Source of the DNA: Pantoea sp. WMus005
GTDB lineage: Bacteria; Pseudomonadota; Gammaproteobacteria; Enterobacterales; Enterobacteriaceae
Assembly (NCBI RefSeq): GCF_013415305.1
Contig: NZ_JACBXU010000001.1
Coordinates: 806,001 to 870,000 of the forward strand
DNA length: 64,000 nt
Direction of reading: 5' to 3'
Shown: positions 56,393-64,000 of the stretch, one piece after another
Position numbering within the stretch: position 1 is the first letter of the stretch
How the letters are laid out: each line of letters opens with the position of its first letter
Notes under the pieces: generated by a model
What the model was told of the DNA's origin: nothing
What the model saw: the letters and a program-made list of their open reading frames with translations, nothing else
Databases searched by the model: none
Position numbers and translations under genes: made by a program

Positions 56393-57130
56393 ATGAAACG
56401 TTTAAAAGTGTTAAGTCTGGCTATGGCCATCTCTTTCATCAGCGCAGCAGGTGCGGCGGAGCCGCACTGGACTTATGAAGGCAAAGCCGGCCCGGAGCAC
56501 TGGAGTGAGCTGACCAGAGACTTCCACATCTGTCACGAAGGTAAATCTCAGTCGCCGATTAACATTCAGGATCCTATCGAAGGCCATTTGCAGGCGCTGG
56601 ATCTGGCTTACCATACTTCAGCTGAGAAAGTGATTAACAACGGTCATACGATTCAGGTCACCGTTGATGAAGAAGATGACTTTGTTCTGGACAGGGAAAA
56701 ATTTACTTTACGTCAGTATCACTTCCACACGCCGAGTGAAAACCAGATCAATGGAGAAACTTTTCCTCTTGAAGCACACTTTGTTCACAGCAAGGAAGAT
56801 GGCGATCTGGCCGTGGTCGCTGTGATGTTTAACGTTGGTAAAGAGAATCCGGCATTGGCACCGTTGATTGCTGCGATGCCGAAAAAGGAAAACCAGCAGG
56901 TCAGTATTAATCGCCAGGTGAATTTACGCGATCTTTTCCCGGAAGACCTGCACTATTATCGCTTCAGCGGCTCTCTGACAACGCCCCCCTGCAGCGAAGG
57001 GATTCGCTGGCTGGTGATGAAACAGCCGGTTACGCTGTCTCAGGCTCAGCTCGACGCGTTCAGACAGGCGCTGAAAACCACCAACAATCGTCCGTTGCAG
57101 CATCTCAACGGTCGCATGATTGTAGAGTAG
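56393..57130 (+). CDS. cah: Periplasmic alpha-class carbonic anhydrase
   Basis: A 245-residue secreted zinc enzyme that interconverts CO2 and bicarbonate. It has a signal peptide (MKRLKVLSLAMAISFISAAG, cleavage near residue 22) and WTYEGKAGPEHW, QSPINI, and the zinc ligands His110, His112 (QYHFHTPSE) and His129 (EAHFVHS). LTTPPCSEGI closes the active site; Cys47 and that Cys likely form a disulfide. It is not at this place in E. coli K-12 and belongs to the accessory insert between yoaB and yoaA. Confidence 0.95.
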   Translation: MKRLKVLSLAMAISFISAAGAAEPHWTYEGKAGPEHWSELTRDFHICHEGKSQSPINIQDPIEGHLQALDLAYHTSAEKVINNGHTIQVTVDEEDDFVLDREKFTLRQYHFHTPSENQINGETFPLEAHFVHSKEDGDLAVVAVMFNVGKENPALAPLIAAMPKKENQQVSINRQVNLRDLFPEDLHYYRFSGSLTTPPCSEGIRWLVMKQPVTLSQAQLDAFRQALKTTNNRPLQHLNGRMIVE

Positions 57131-57370
57131 TCACCCCTTTTACTGCCTTCTCTGCAGGGCAGGTTTGCCTCAAGGTTTACAGGCACTGCAGGCACTTCTC
57201 TTCAGGCGGCATGAGCCGCCTTTTTCACATCTGCCAGACACCCTTCCGGGTCATTGATTCACGTAACTTAATCAGTCAGAAATACATAACGTGTTGATAA
57301 TTATCCATTTTGCTTTGTTGAACCAATACTGACATAATTACAGTGTTTTTGCCGTTCTTAGTGAGGGTAT

Positions 57371-59287
57371 GTGGCAGACGATTTTGCAGTGGATGGCGCG
57401 CTGGCGCTGGCGATCGCAGGCTTTAAGCCGCGTGAGGCACAACGTGAGATGGCGCAGGCGGTGTCTGAAGCGGTTAAACAGCAGGGCGAACTGGTGGTTG
57501 AGGCCGGAACTGGCACGGGTAAAACGTATGCTTACCTGGCACCTGCCTTACGGGCCGGTAAAAAAGTGATTGTCTCCACCGGATCTAAAGCGCTGCAGGA
57601 TCAGCTCTATGGCCGCGATCTGCCCACTATGGTCAAGGCGCTGAAGTTTAAAGGTAAAACCGCTTTGCTGAAAGGGCGATCCAACTATCTGTGTCTGGAA
57701 CGCATGGAGCAGCAATCAATGGCGGGCGGCGATCTCACCGTGCAGGCGCTGACCGATCTGGTGACGCTGCGCAGCTGGTCATCACAGACCGAAGATGGTG
57801 ACATCAGCAGCTGCGCGGACGTCACCGAAGACAGTCCGGTCTGGCCGCTGGTCACCAGCACTAACGATAACTGCCTGGGGACCGACTGCCCACGCTATAA
57901 AGAGTGTTTCGTGGTTAAAGCGCGTAAACGTGCCATGGACGCCGATGTAGTTGTCGTCAACCATCACTTGTTTCTGGCCGATCTGGTGGTTAAAGAGGGC
58001 GGTTTTGGCGAACTCATTCCCGAAGCGGATGTGATGATCTTCGATGAAGCCCATCAGTTGCCCGATATCGCCAGTCAGTATTTTGGTCAGCAGCTCTCCA
58101 GCCGCCAGTTACTCGATCTTGCCAAAGATATTATCACTGCCTACCGCACTGAAGTGCGCGATGCCCAGCAGCTGCAGAAATCCGCTGACCGCCTGGCGCA
58201 ATGCGCACAGGACTTCCGGCTTTCATTAGGCGATCCCGGCTATCGCGGTAATCTGCGCGAACTGCTGAGCGATAACCAGATTCTCCGTATGTTCACTCTG
58301 CTGGATGATGCGCTGGAGCTCTGTTACGACGTCATCAAACTCTCACTGGGTCGTTCAGCCCTGCTGGATGCCGCCTTTGAGCGCGCCGCGCTATACCGTA
58401 CCCGATTAAAACGGCTGCGGGCGATTAATGAGCCGGGCTACAGCTACTGGTATGAATGCACCTCGCGTCACTTTATTCTGGCGCTGACGCCGCTCTCAGT
58501 CGCCGAACGCTTCCGTGAGGTGATGGATAACCGCAAGGCGGCCTGGATCTTCACATCGGCCACTCTGGCGGTGGATGAGAAGATGACCCACTTCGCCGAA
58601 CGGCTGGGTGTGAATGCGGCAAAAAGTCTGATTCTGAACAGCCCGTTCGATTTTGCGAAACAGGCACTGCTCTGCGTTCCACGCAATCTGCCTGAACCTA
58701 ACCGTTCGGGTGGGGCACGTCAGCTGGCCGCGATGATGAAGCCGCTGATTGATGCCAATAAAGGCCGCTGTTTCTTTCTCTGTACGTCGCACCTGATGAT
58801 GCGTGAGCTGGCGGCAGAGTTTCGTGCCTCAATGACACTGCCGGTGCTGGTACAGGGTGAAACCAGCAAAGGTCAGTTACTGAAACAGTTTATCGACAAG
58901 GGCAACGCCCTGCTGGTGGCGACCAGCAGTTTCTGGGAAGGCGTGGACGTGCGGGGTGATGCCCTGTCGCTGGTGATCATCGACAAACTGCCGTTCACCT
59001 CACCGGAAGATCCGCTGTTAAAAGCCAGAATGGAAGATTGCCGGATTCGTGGCGGCGATCCCTTCACGGATGTGCAGCTGCCGGATGCGGTCATTACGCT
59101 GAAGCAGGGTGTGGGACGTTTAATCCGTGATACGGACGATCGTGGCGTGCTGGTGATTTGCGATCAGCGGCTGGTCTCTCGTCCCTATGGCGCGCTGTTT
59201 CTCAATAGTCTGCCGCCGACGCCGCGCACCCGTGACATTGCCCGCGCCATCGCCTTTATCCGCCAGCAACCCGAACCAGACGCGTAA
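57371..59287 (+). CDS. yoaA: DinG-family ATP-dependent helicase YoaA
   Basis: A 638-residue XPD/DinG-like helicase that, in E. coli, works with the HolC subunit in repair of stalled forks. Walker A is VEAGTGTGKT, the DEAH box is FDEAHQL, and motif VI is VGRLIRDTDDRGV. Cysteines for an iron-sulfur cluster occur in YLCLE, SSCADV, NCLGTDC and KECFV. The start is GTG at 57371 with GAGGGTAT before it. Confidence 0.95.
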   Translation: MADDFAVDGALALAIAGFKPREAQREMAQAVSEAVKQQGELVVEAGTGTGKTYAYLAPALRAGKKVIVSTGSKALQDQLYGRDLPTMVKALKFKGKTALLKGRSNYLCLERMEQQSMAGGDLTVQALTDLVTLRSWSSQTEDGDISSCADVTEDSPVWPLVTSTNDNCLGTDCPRYKECFVVKARKRAMDADVVVVNHHLFLADLVVKEGGFGELIPEADVMIFDEAHQLPDIASQYFGQQLSSRQLLDLAKDIITAYRTEVRDAQQLQKSADRLAQCAQDFRLSLGDPGYRGNLRELLSDNQILRMFTLLDDALELCYDVIKLSLGRSALLDAAFERAALYRTRLKRLRAINEPGYSYWYECTSRHFILALTPLSVAERFREVMDNRKAAWIFTSATLAVDEKMTHFAERLGVNAAKSLILNSPFDFAKQALLCVPRNLPEPNRSGGARQLAAMMKPLIDANKGRCFFLCTSHLMMRELAAEFRASMTLPVLVQGETSKGQLLKQFIDKGNALLVATSSFWEGVDVRGDALSLVIIDKLPFTSPEDPLLKARMEDCRIRGGDPFTDVQLPDAVITLKQGVGRLIRDTDDRGVLVICDQRLVSRPYGALFLNSLPPTPRTRDIARAIAFIRQQPEPDA

Positions 59288-59331
59288 TTTTATGCTAAGA
59301 TGCGCGCCGTTTTCTTTCTTCTGAGGTGGTC

Positions 59332-60030
59332 ATGTCAGCCCGAATTTTAGCGCTGGATACGGCGACAGAAGCCTGTTCAGCCGCCTTGCTGAATCAGCAA
59401 CAGATTGATGCCCGATTCGAGATTGCCCCGCGCGATCACACCCAACGAATTCTACCGCTGGTTGAGGAACTCCTGCAGGCGCAGCAGCTGGAACTGACCG
59501 ATCTGGATGCGCTCGCTTTTGGTCGCGGCCCAGGCAGTTTTACCGGCGTGCGGATTGGGATTGGTATTGCGCAGGGCCTGGCACTGGGTGCCTCACTGCC
59601 GATGATCGCGGTTTCAACACTGGCAACACTGGCCGAAGGCGCATGGCGTCTGCACGGGGCAACCCGGGTATTAACCGCTATCGATGCGCGCATGGGCGAG
59701 GTCTACTGGGCCGAATATCAGCGTGATGAGCAGGGAGCCTGGCAGGGTGAAGCCAGCGAAAGCGTGCTGTCGCCCGAGGCGGCACTGGCGCGGATGCAGG
59801 CGCTTTCTGGCGAGTGGATGACGGCTGGCACCGGCTGGCAGGCTTATCCTGCCCTGCAGCAGGGGCACACCCTGACTCTGACCGACAGTGAGGTTACCCT
59901 GCCTGCCGCACAGGATATGCTGCCGCTGGCAAGCCATGCACTGGCGCAGGGGAATACGCTGCTGCCGGAGACGGCGGAGCCCACCTATCTGCGTAATGAA
60001 GTCGCATGGAAAAAATTACCTGGCCGGTAA
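59332..60030 (+). CDS. tsaB: tRNA t6A modification protein TsaB
   Basis: TsaB (YeaZ) is the scaffold partner of TsaD in making the universal t6A modification of tRNA. The 232-residue protein begins [15 protein letters not shown] and has [20 protein letters not shown] and the ending [13 protein letters not shown], as in E. coli. The ATG at 59332 is preferred over a GTG two codons upstream because GAGGT is well placed. It follows yoaA by 44 bp. Confidence 0.96.
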   Translation: MSARILALDTATEACSAALLNQQQIDARFEIAPRDHTQRILPLVEELLQAQQLELTDLDALAFGRGPGSFTGVRIGIGIAQGLALGASLPMIAVSTLATLAEGAWRLHGATRVLTAIDARMGEVYWAEYQRDEQGAWQGEASESVLSPEAALARMQALSGEWMTAGTGWQAYPALQQGHTLTLTDSEVTLPAAQDMLPLASHALAQGNTLLPETAEPTYLRNEVAWKKLPGR

Positions 60031-60090
60031 AATGCACGCAACTTATTGTTATGCGTCCAGTCTAAGTCTTTACCTAACGGGAGAACGTCT

Positions 60091-60687
60091 ATGTCGTCAA
60101 TGTGTGGTAAAGGGCTTTCAGGGCTGCTGCTGACCTGTGTGCTGGCGTTAACCGGTTGTGTCTCCATTCCTGACACGTTGCAGGGCAGCTCACCTCAGCC
60201 ACAGCAGGATTTGTTGCGGGTCATGAGCGATCCCTCAATCTTTGTCGGGCAGGAATCGCGCTTTGGCGGCAAGGTAGTGAATGTCACTAACCTGAACGGC
60301 AAAACCCGGCTTGAGATTGCGGCACAGCCGCTGGATGACAGTGCCAGACCGCGTCTCGGTGCGGCCTCGGTTGGCCGGATTTATGCCGACATCCACGGTT
60401 TTGTTGATCCGGTGGATGTGAAAAATCAGTATGTCACCGTGCTGGGCACGCTGAAGGGCACGGAGCAGGGCAAAATTGGTGAGGCAGATTACAAATTTGC
60501 GGTTATTGATGTGCGTGGCTATCAGCGCTGGCGGCTCGCTCAGCAGGTGACGGCACCGCCACAGCCAATGGATCCCTGGATCTGGTATGGTCCAACCCGC
60601 CATCGCGGTGGATACTGGGGCCCTAATCCCTACTGGGGAATGGTCAACAGTGGCCCGACAGAGGTCCAGACCATTCTGACTGAGTAG
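60091..60687 (+). CDS. yeaY: Slp-family outer-membrane lipoprotein YeaY
   Basis: A 198-residue lipoprotein with signal and lipobox (LALTGC). The mature part follows E. coli Yea[50 protein letters not shown] and a Trp/Tyr/Gly-rich tail. Slp proteins are stress- and starvation-induced envelope proteins of unknown mechanism. CGGGAGAACGTCT precedes the ATG at 60091. It lies after tsaB, as in E. coli. Confidence 0.93.
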   Translation: MSSMCGKGLSGLLLTCVLALTGCVSIPDTLQGSSPQPQQDLLRVMSDPSIFVGQESRFGGKVVNVTNLNGKTRLEIAAQPLDDSARPRLGAASVGRIYADIHGFVDPVDVKNQYVTVLGTLKGTEQGKIGEADYKFAVIDVRGYQRWRLAQQVTAPPQPMDPWIWYGPTRHRGGYWGPNPYWGMVNSGPTEVQTILTE

Positions 60688-60706
60688 TTTACACATTATT
60701 ATATCC

Positions 60707-60739
60707 AGCCCGGTCGCGGTGCTCGCTGCCGGGCTTTTT
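60707..60739 (+). terminator. Terminator of yeaY
   Basis: AGCCCGG / CCGGGCT stem followed by TTTTT. Confidence 0.85.
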
Positions 60740-60806
60740 ATTGGCCTGTTTTCTTAGCACGAAATTTAGTGATGCACTTCGCAACCTCAACATGCCGAAA
60801 CAGGCA

Positions 60807-60823
60807 AACTGGTACAATCAGTT
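60807..60823 (+). promoter_or_regulatory. FadR operator upstream of fadD
   Basis: AACTGGTACAATCAGTT fits the FadR palindrome (ANCTGGTCNGACNNGTT) at most fixed positions. It lies 71 bp before the fadD start. FadR represses fadD until long-chain acyl-CoA appears; repression here is inferred. Confidence 0.65.
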
Positions 60824-60893
60824 AAAATATTGTTAACAAACCAGATTGGCTGAGGCAGCGATGGAAATACAACATAATTATCGGGGTGGATCC

Positions 60894-62570
60894 TTGAATA
60901 AGGTTTGGCTGAAACGCTACCCGGCAGATGTGCCTGCCGAAATAAGTGCAGATCGTTACACCTCGCTGGTGGATCTGTTTGAGCAGGCTGCAAAACGCTA
61001 CGCCGATCAACCCGCGTTTGTGAACATGGGTCAGAAGATGAGCTATCGCCAGCTGGAAGAGAAGAGCCGTGCTTTCGCCGCCTATCTCCAGCAGCAGCTT
61101 GGCCTGAAAGCGGGTGACCGCGTGGCCCTGATGATGCCGAACTTACTGCAGTATCCCGTGGCGCTGTTTGGTGTGCTGCGCGCGGGTATGGTGGTGGTCA
61201 ATGTTAATCCGCTCTATACGCCACGTGAGCTGAAGCATCAGCTCAATGACAGCGGTGCCAGCGCCATTGTTATCGTCTCGAATTTTGCCCATACCCTGGA
61301 AAAAGTGGTGGCGGACACAGCGGTGCGTCACGTCATCCTGACCCGCATGGGGGATCAGCTGGCGCCGATAAAAGCGACACTGGTTAACTTTGTCGTCAAG
61401 TATGTGAAAAAGCTGGTGCCTAAATATCATCTGCCGGGTGCCATTTCATTTCGCCATGTCCTTGAAGTGGGCGCCACGCTCAACTATCAACGCCCGACCC
61501 TCTCGAATGACGATCTCGCCTTCCTGCAGTATACGGGCGGCACAACCGGCGTGGCCAAAGGGGCGATGCTGACCCATCGCAACATGCAGGCGAATCTGGA
61601 GCAGACCCGCGCGACCTACGGCAAAGTGCTTCGCGACGGTAAAGAGTGTGTTGTCACCGCGCTGCCGCTTTACCACATCTTCGCCTTAACGGTGAACGGC
61701 CTGCTTTTCCTGGAGTTGGGCGGTCAGAATCTGTTGATCACAAACCCACGCGATATTCCCGGTTTCGTTAAAGAGCTGGGTAAATTCCCGTTTACCGCGA
61801 TTACTGGCGTTAACACGCTGTTCAATGCGCTGCTTAACGATGCGCAGTTCAATAAGCTCGATTTCTCTACACTGCGTCTCTCTGCCGGTGGCGGGATGGC
61901 GGTGCAGAAAGTGGTGGCCGAGCGCTGGGAAAAACTGACCGGGCACTATCTGCTGGAAGGCTATGGCCTGACGGAATGTTCGCCGCTGGTGTCGGTCAAT
62001 CCGTATGACATCAGCTGTCACACTGGCAGTATCGGCCTGCCGGTCCCCTCGACCGATGTGCGAATTCTGGATGACGCGGGCAACGAAGTGCCGCCGGGCG
62101 AACCCGGTGAGCTCTGTATCAGTGGCCCGCAGGTGATGCTGGGGTACTGGCATCACCCGGAAGCGACAGCGGAAGTGCTGAAAAATGGCTGGCTCCACAG
62201 CGGTGATATTGTTACCGTTGATCAGGAAGGCTTTATTCGCATCGTTGACCGTAAAAAAGATATGATTCTGGTCTCCGGTTTTAATGTCTATCCGAATGAA
62301 ATCGAAGATGTGCTGATGCAGCACCCGAAAGTGCGCGAAGCCGCGGCAATTGGTGTGCCCAGCGATCTTTCTGGCGAGGCAGTCAAAGTCTGCATCGTGA
62401 AAAAAGATGCATCGCTGACTAAAGAAGACGTGCTCGACCACTGCCGCCGTCAGCTGACCGGTTACAAGGTGCCGAAAATCATTGAGTTTCGTGATGAGTT
62501 ACCCAAAACCAACGTTGGTAAGATCCTGCGGCGTGAGCTGCGCGATGAGGCTAAACCCGGCGCGAGCTGA
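60894..62570 (+). CDS. fadD: Long-chain acyl-CoA synthetase FadD
   Basis: FadD activates fatty acids to acyl-CoA at the inner membrane as they enter the cell. The 558-residue product has the AMP-binding motif [26 protein letters not shown], the FACS signature [16 protein letters not shown] and the C-terminal Lys motif [11 protein letters not shown]. The start TTG at 60894 gives [13 protein letters not shown], as in E. coli, where fadD also uses TTG. An ATG at 60861 with GAGG upstream is a possible alternative. Confidence 0.96.
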   Translation: MNKVWLKRYPADVPAEISADRYTSLVDLFEQAAKRYADQPAFVNMGQKMSYRQLEEKSRAFAAYLQQQLGLKAGDRVALMMPNLLQYPVALFGVLRAGMVVVNVNPLYTPRELKHQLNDSGASAIVIVSNFAHTLEKVVADTAVRHVILTRMGDQLAPIKATLVNFVVKYVKKLVPKYHLPGAISFRHVLEVGATLNYQRPTLSNDDLAFLQYTGGTTGVAKGAMLTHRNMQANLEQTRATYGKVLRDGKECVVTALPLYHIFALTVNGLLFLELGGQNLLITNPRDIPGFVKELGKFPFTAITGVNTLFNALLNDAQFNKLDFSTLRLSAGGGMAVQKVVAERWEKLTGHYLLEGYGLTECSPLVSVNPYDISCHTGSIGLPVPSTDVRILDDAGNEVPPGEPGELCISGPQVMLGYWHHPEATAEVLKNGWLHSGDIVTVDQEGFIRIVDRKKDMILVSGFNVYPNEIEDVLMQHPKVREAAAIGVPSDLSGEAVKVCIVKKDASLTKEDVLDHCRRQLTGYKVPKIIEFRDELPKTNVGKILRRELRDEAKPGAS

Positions 62571-62592
62571 ATTCGGGCAGGAATTGAGGTTG

Positions 62593-62616
62593 AACGCCGG
62601 CATGTCCGGCGTTTTT
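62593..62616 (+). terminator. Terminator of fadD
   Basis: AACGCCGG / CCGGCGTT stem with a 5-base loop and T run. Confidence 0.85.
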
Positions 62617-62668
62617 ATTGTTTTTAACATGGAGCGCCGCGCGTTGTTGGCTGCGGTGGAAATCAGAC

Positions 62669-63790
62669 GTGAACTATTCTCTTATCGACCAGGATGATCA
62701 ACTGGCAGACGTGTGTCAGAAAGCGCGCCAGCACGCGGCGGTGGCACTGGATACCGAATTTGTCCGCACCCGCACTTACTACCCACAGCTTGGCCTGATC
62801 CAGCTGTTCGACGATCATCAGTTGGTGCTGATTGACCCGCTCAATATCCGTGACTGGTCACCCTTTATTGCTTTACTCACCGACACCGGCGTGACTAAAT
62901 TCCTGCATGCCGGTGGTGAAGATCTGGAAGTCTTCCTGCACCGTTTCGGCGTGCTGCCGACGCCTATGATCGACACCCAGATTCTGGCGGCATTTTCTGG
63001 CCAGCCGCTCTCATGGGGCTTTGCTTCAATGGTGGCGCATTTCACCCAGGTCGAACTCGATAAAAGTGAATCACGTACCGACTGGCTGGCACGCCCTCTG
63101 ACCCAGCGTCAGTGTGAGTATGCGGCGGCGGACGTTCACTATCTGCTGCCAATTGCCCGTCAGCTGATGATTAATACGGAAGAGGCCGGCAACATGGCGG
63201 CGGCACTGAGTGAGTGCAATAATCTGTGTCAGCGTCGTCTGGATAGCCTGTCGCCGGAGGAAGCATGGCGCGATATCACTAATGCCTGGCAACTTCGCCC
63301 GCGTCAGCTGGCTGCACTGCAGCGACTGGCGTCCTGGCGTCTGAAGCTGGCACGTGAAAAGGATATGGCGGTGAACTTTGTGGTACGTGAAGAGCACCTG
63401 TGGAAAGTCGCGCGCTTTATGCCCGGTTCACTGGGTGAGCTGGATCATTTGGGGCTGTCAGGCCATGAAATCCGTTTCCACGGTAAAACGCTGGTGGCAC
63501 TCGTGGCCCAAGCCGAGGCGCTGGACGAAAGTGAACTGCCGGCTCCGCTGGGCAATCTGATCGATCATCCGCACTACAAGCAGGTGTTTAAGGCGATGAA
63601 AGCGCTGGTGCAGCAGGTCAGCGAGCAGAGTGGATTCAGTCAGGAGTTACTGGCGTCACGACGTCAGATTAATCAGGTATTAAGTCAGCACTGGGGCCTT
63701 AAGCCACAGGGACGTCAGCCGGAGTTACTCACCGGATGGCGAGGCGAACTGCTGAAACCCGGCATTGAGGACATTCTGGCGGGTTGTTAG
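62669..63790 (+). CDS. rnd: Ribonuclease D
   Basis: RNase D trims the 3' ends of tRNA precursors and other stable RNAs. The 373-residue protein has the DEDD exonuclease motifs LDTEFVRTRTYYPQL, KFLHAGGEDLEVF and YAAADVHYLL, then two HRDC domains. The start is a GTG at 62669 (VNYSLIDQDD); E. coli rnd also uses a non-ATG start. It lies 98 bp after fadD. Confidence 0.96.
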   Translation: MNYSLIDQDDQLADVCQKARQHAAVALDTEFVRTRTYYPQLGLIQLFDDHQLVLIDPLNIRDWSPFIALLTDTGVTKFLHAGGEDLEVFLHRFGVLPTPMIDTQILAAFSGQPLSWGFASMVAHFTQVELDKSESRTDWLARPLTQRQCEYAAADVHYLLPIARQLMINTEEAGNMAAALSECNNLCQRRLDSLSPEEAWRDITNAWQLRPRQLAALQRLASWRLKLAREKDMAVNFVVREEHLWKVARFMPGSLGELDHLGLSGHEIRFHGKTLVALVAQAEALDESELPAPLGNLIDHPHYKQVFKAMKALVQQVSEQSGFSQELLASRRQINQVLSQHWGLKPQGRQPELLTGWRGELLKPGIEDILAGC

Positions 63791-63843
63791 CCGGTTAAAT
63801 TTCCCCTGCCAGAGCGCAGGGGAAATTCAGAAAACGGTCAGCG

Positions 63844-64000
63844 TCATTTAGTCACTTCATCCGTTTCCGGCAGCGTGACGTTCAGCTCCAGAATCGAGAT
63901 GTCATCACCTTTCTGATCAAGCTGAACCGTCACCATTTCTGGATCGATCTTCACATATCTGCAAATCACTTCCAGAATGTCGCGCTTAAGTTGCGGAAGA
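63844..64000 (-). CDS. minE: Cell division topological factor MinE (5' end cut off by window)
   Basis: The minus strand reads [44 protein letters not shown] and ends at 63844. This is the C-terminal topological-specificity domain of MinE, which sets the FtsZ ring at mid-cell by moving MinCD. The N-terminal part is outside the window. Its place after rnd (convergent) matches E. coli. Confidence 0.95.
   Translation of the reverse strand, partial: LPQLKRDILEVICRYVKIDPEMVTVQLDQKGDDISILELNVTLPETDEVTK

Noticed and set aside
1..64000. CRISPR arrays, tRNA or rRNA genes, transposases
   Set aside because: No regularly spaced repeats, cloverleaf-type sequence, rRNA signature or transposase-like protein was seen.

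Overview
The window is chromosomal DNA of an Enterobacterales bacterium, most likely Pantoea or a close Erwiniaceae relative (inference). Most proteins match Escherichia coli K-12 proteins over their full length, and gene order follows the E. coli eda-to-minE segment with lineage-specific changes. No search was run; all family names come from recognising sequence and synteny.

Left core block (1-7560): eda (partial), purT with a PurR box, yebE, ptrB, exoX-holE, the copper-linked yobA-yebZ-yebY operon, and the small RNA SdsR. SdsR lies directly after yebY, as in E. coli. yebF and yebG, expected between purT and yebE, are absent.

Accessory block (7560-26790): in E. coli pphA follows SdsR closely; here about 19 kb separate them. 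The first part (about 7.6-13.1 kb) is a decayed P2-like prophage: relics of an integrase, baseplate gpV, tail completion gpS and gpR, portal gpQ, a cos-like site and replication protein gpA. A deletion has fused gpR to gpQ. Two sets of AT-rich intact genes survive inside the wreck. One is a multi-pass membrane protein between S and V. The other is a two-gene operon, a trypsin-like protease plus a small membrane protein, between the portal gene and the cos-like site. These are cargo-type positions in P2-like phages, and the genes are the best candidates here for an undescribed, possibly anti-phage, function. Next come small membrane and lipoprotein genes, adhP, an acyltransferase, mdtJI, the glycine-betaine cluster betT / betIBA with a BetI operator, an MFS transporter and a DUF1272 protein.

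Middle core block (26.8-54.5 kb): pphA, rsmF, letAB (envelope lipid transport), msrC, proQ-prc, htpX, yebQ, kdgR, yobH, yebO, an MBL-fold enzyme, a yobF-like leader and cspC, rlmA, yobD, manXYZ, yoaE with an upstream small ORF, a c-di-GMP phosphodiesterase, sdaA, nudL-pabB and yoaH. mgrB is not at its expected place between yebO and yobH.

Right block (54.5-64 kb): a RidA-family gene, a short accessory insert (lipoprotein, two small proteins, periplasmic carbonic anhydrase), then yoaA, tsaB, yeaY, fadD with a FadR operator, rnd and the 3' part of minE. No rRNA, tRNA, CRISPR array or intact insertion sequence was seen.
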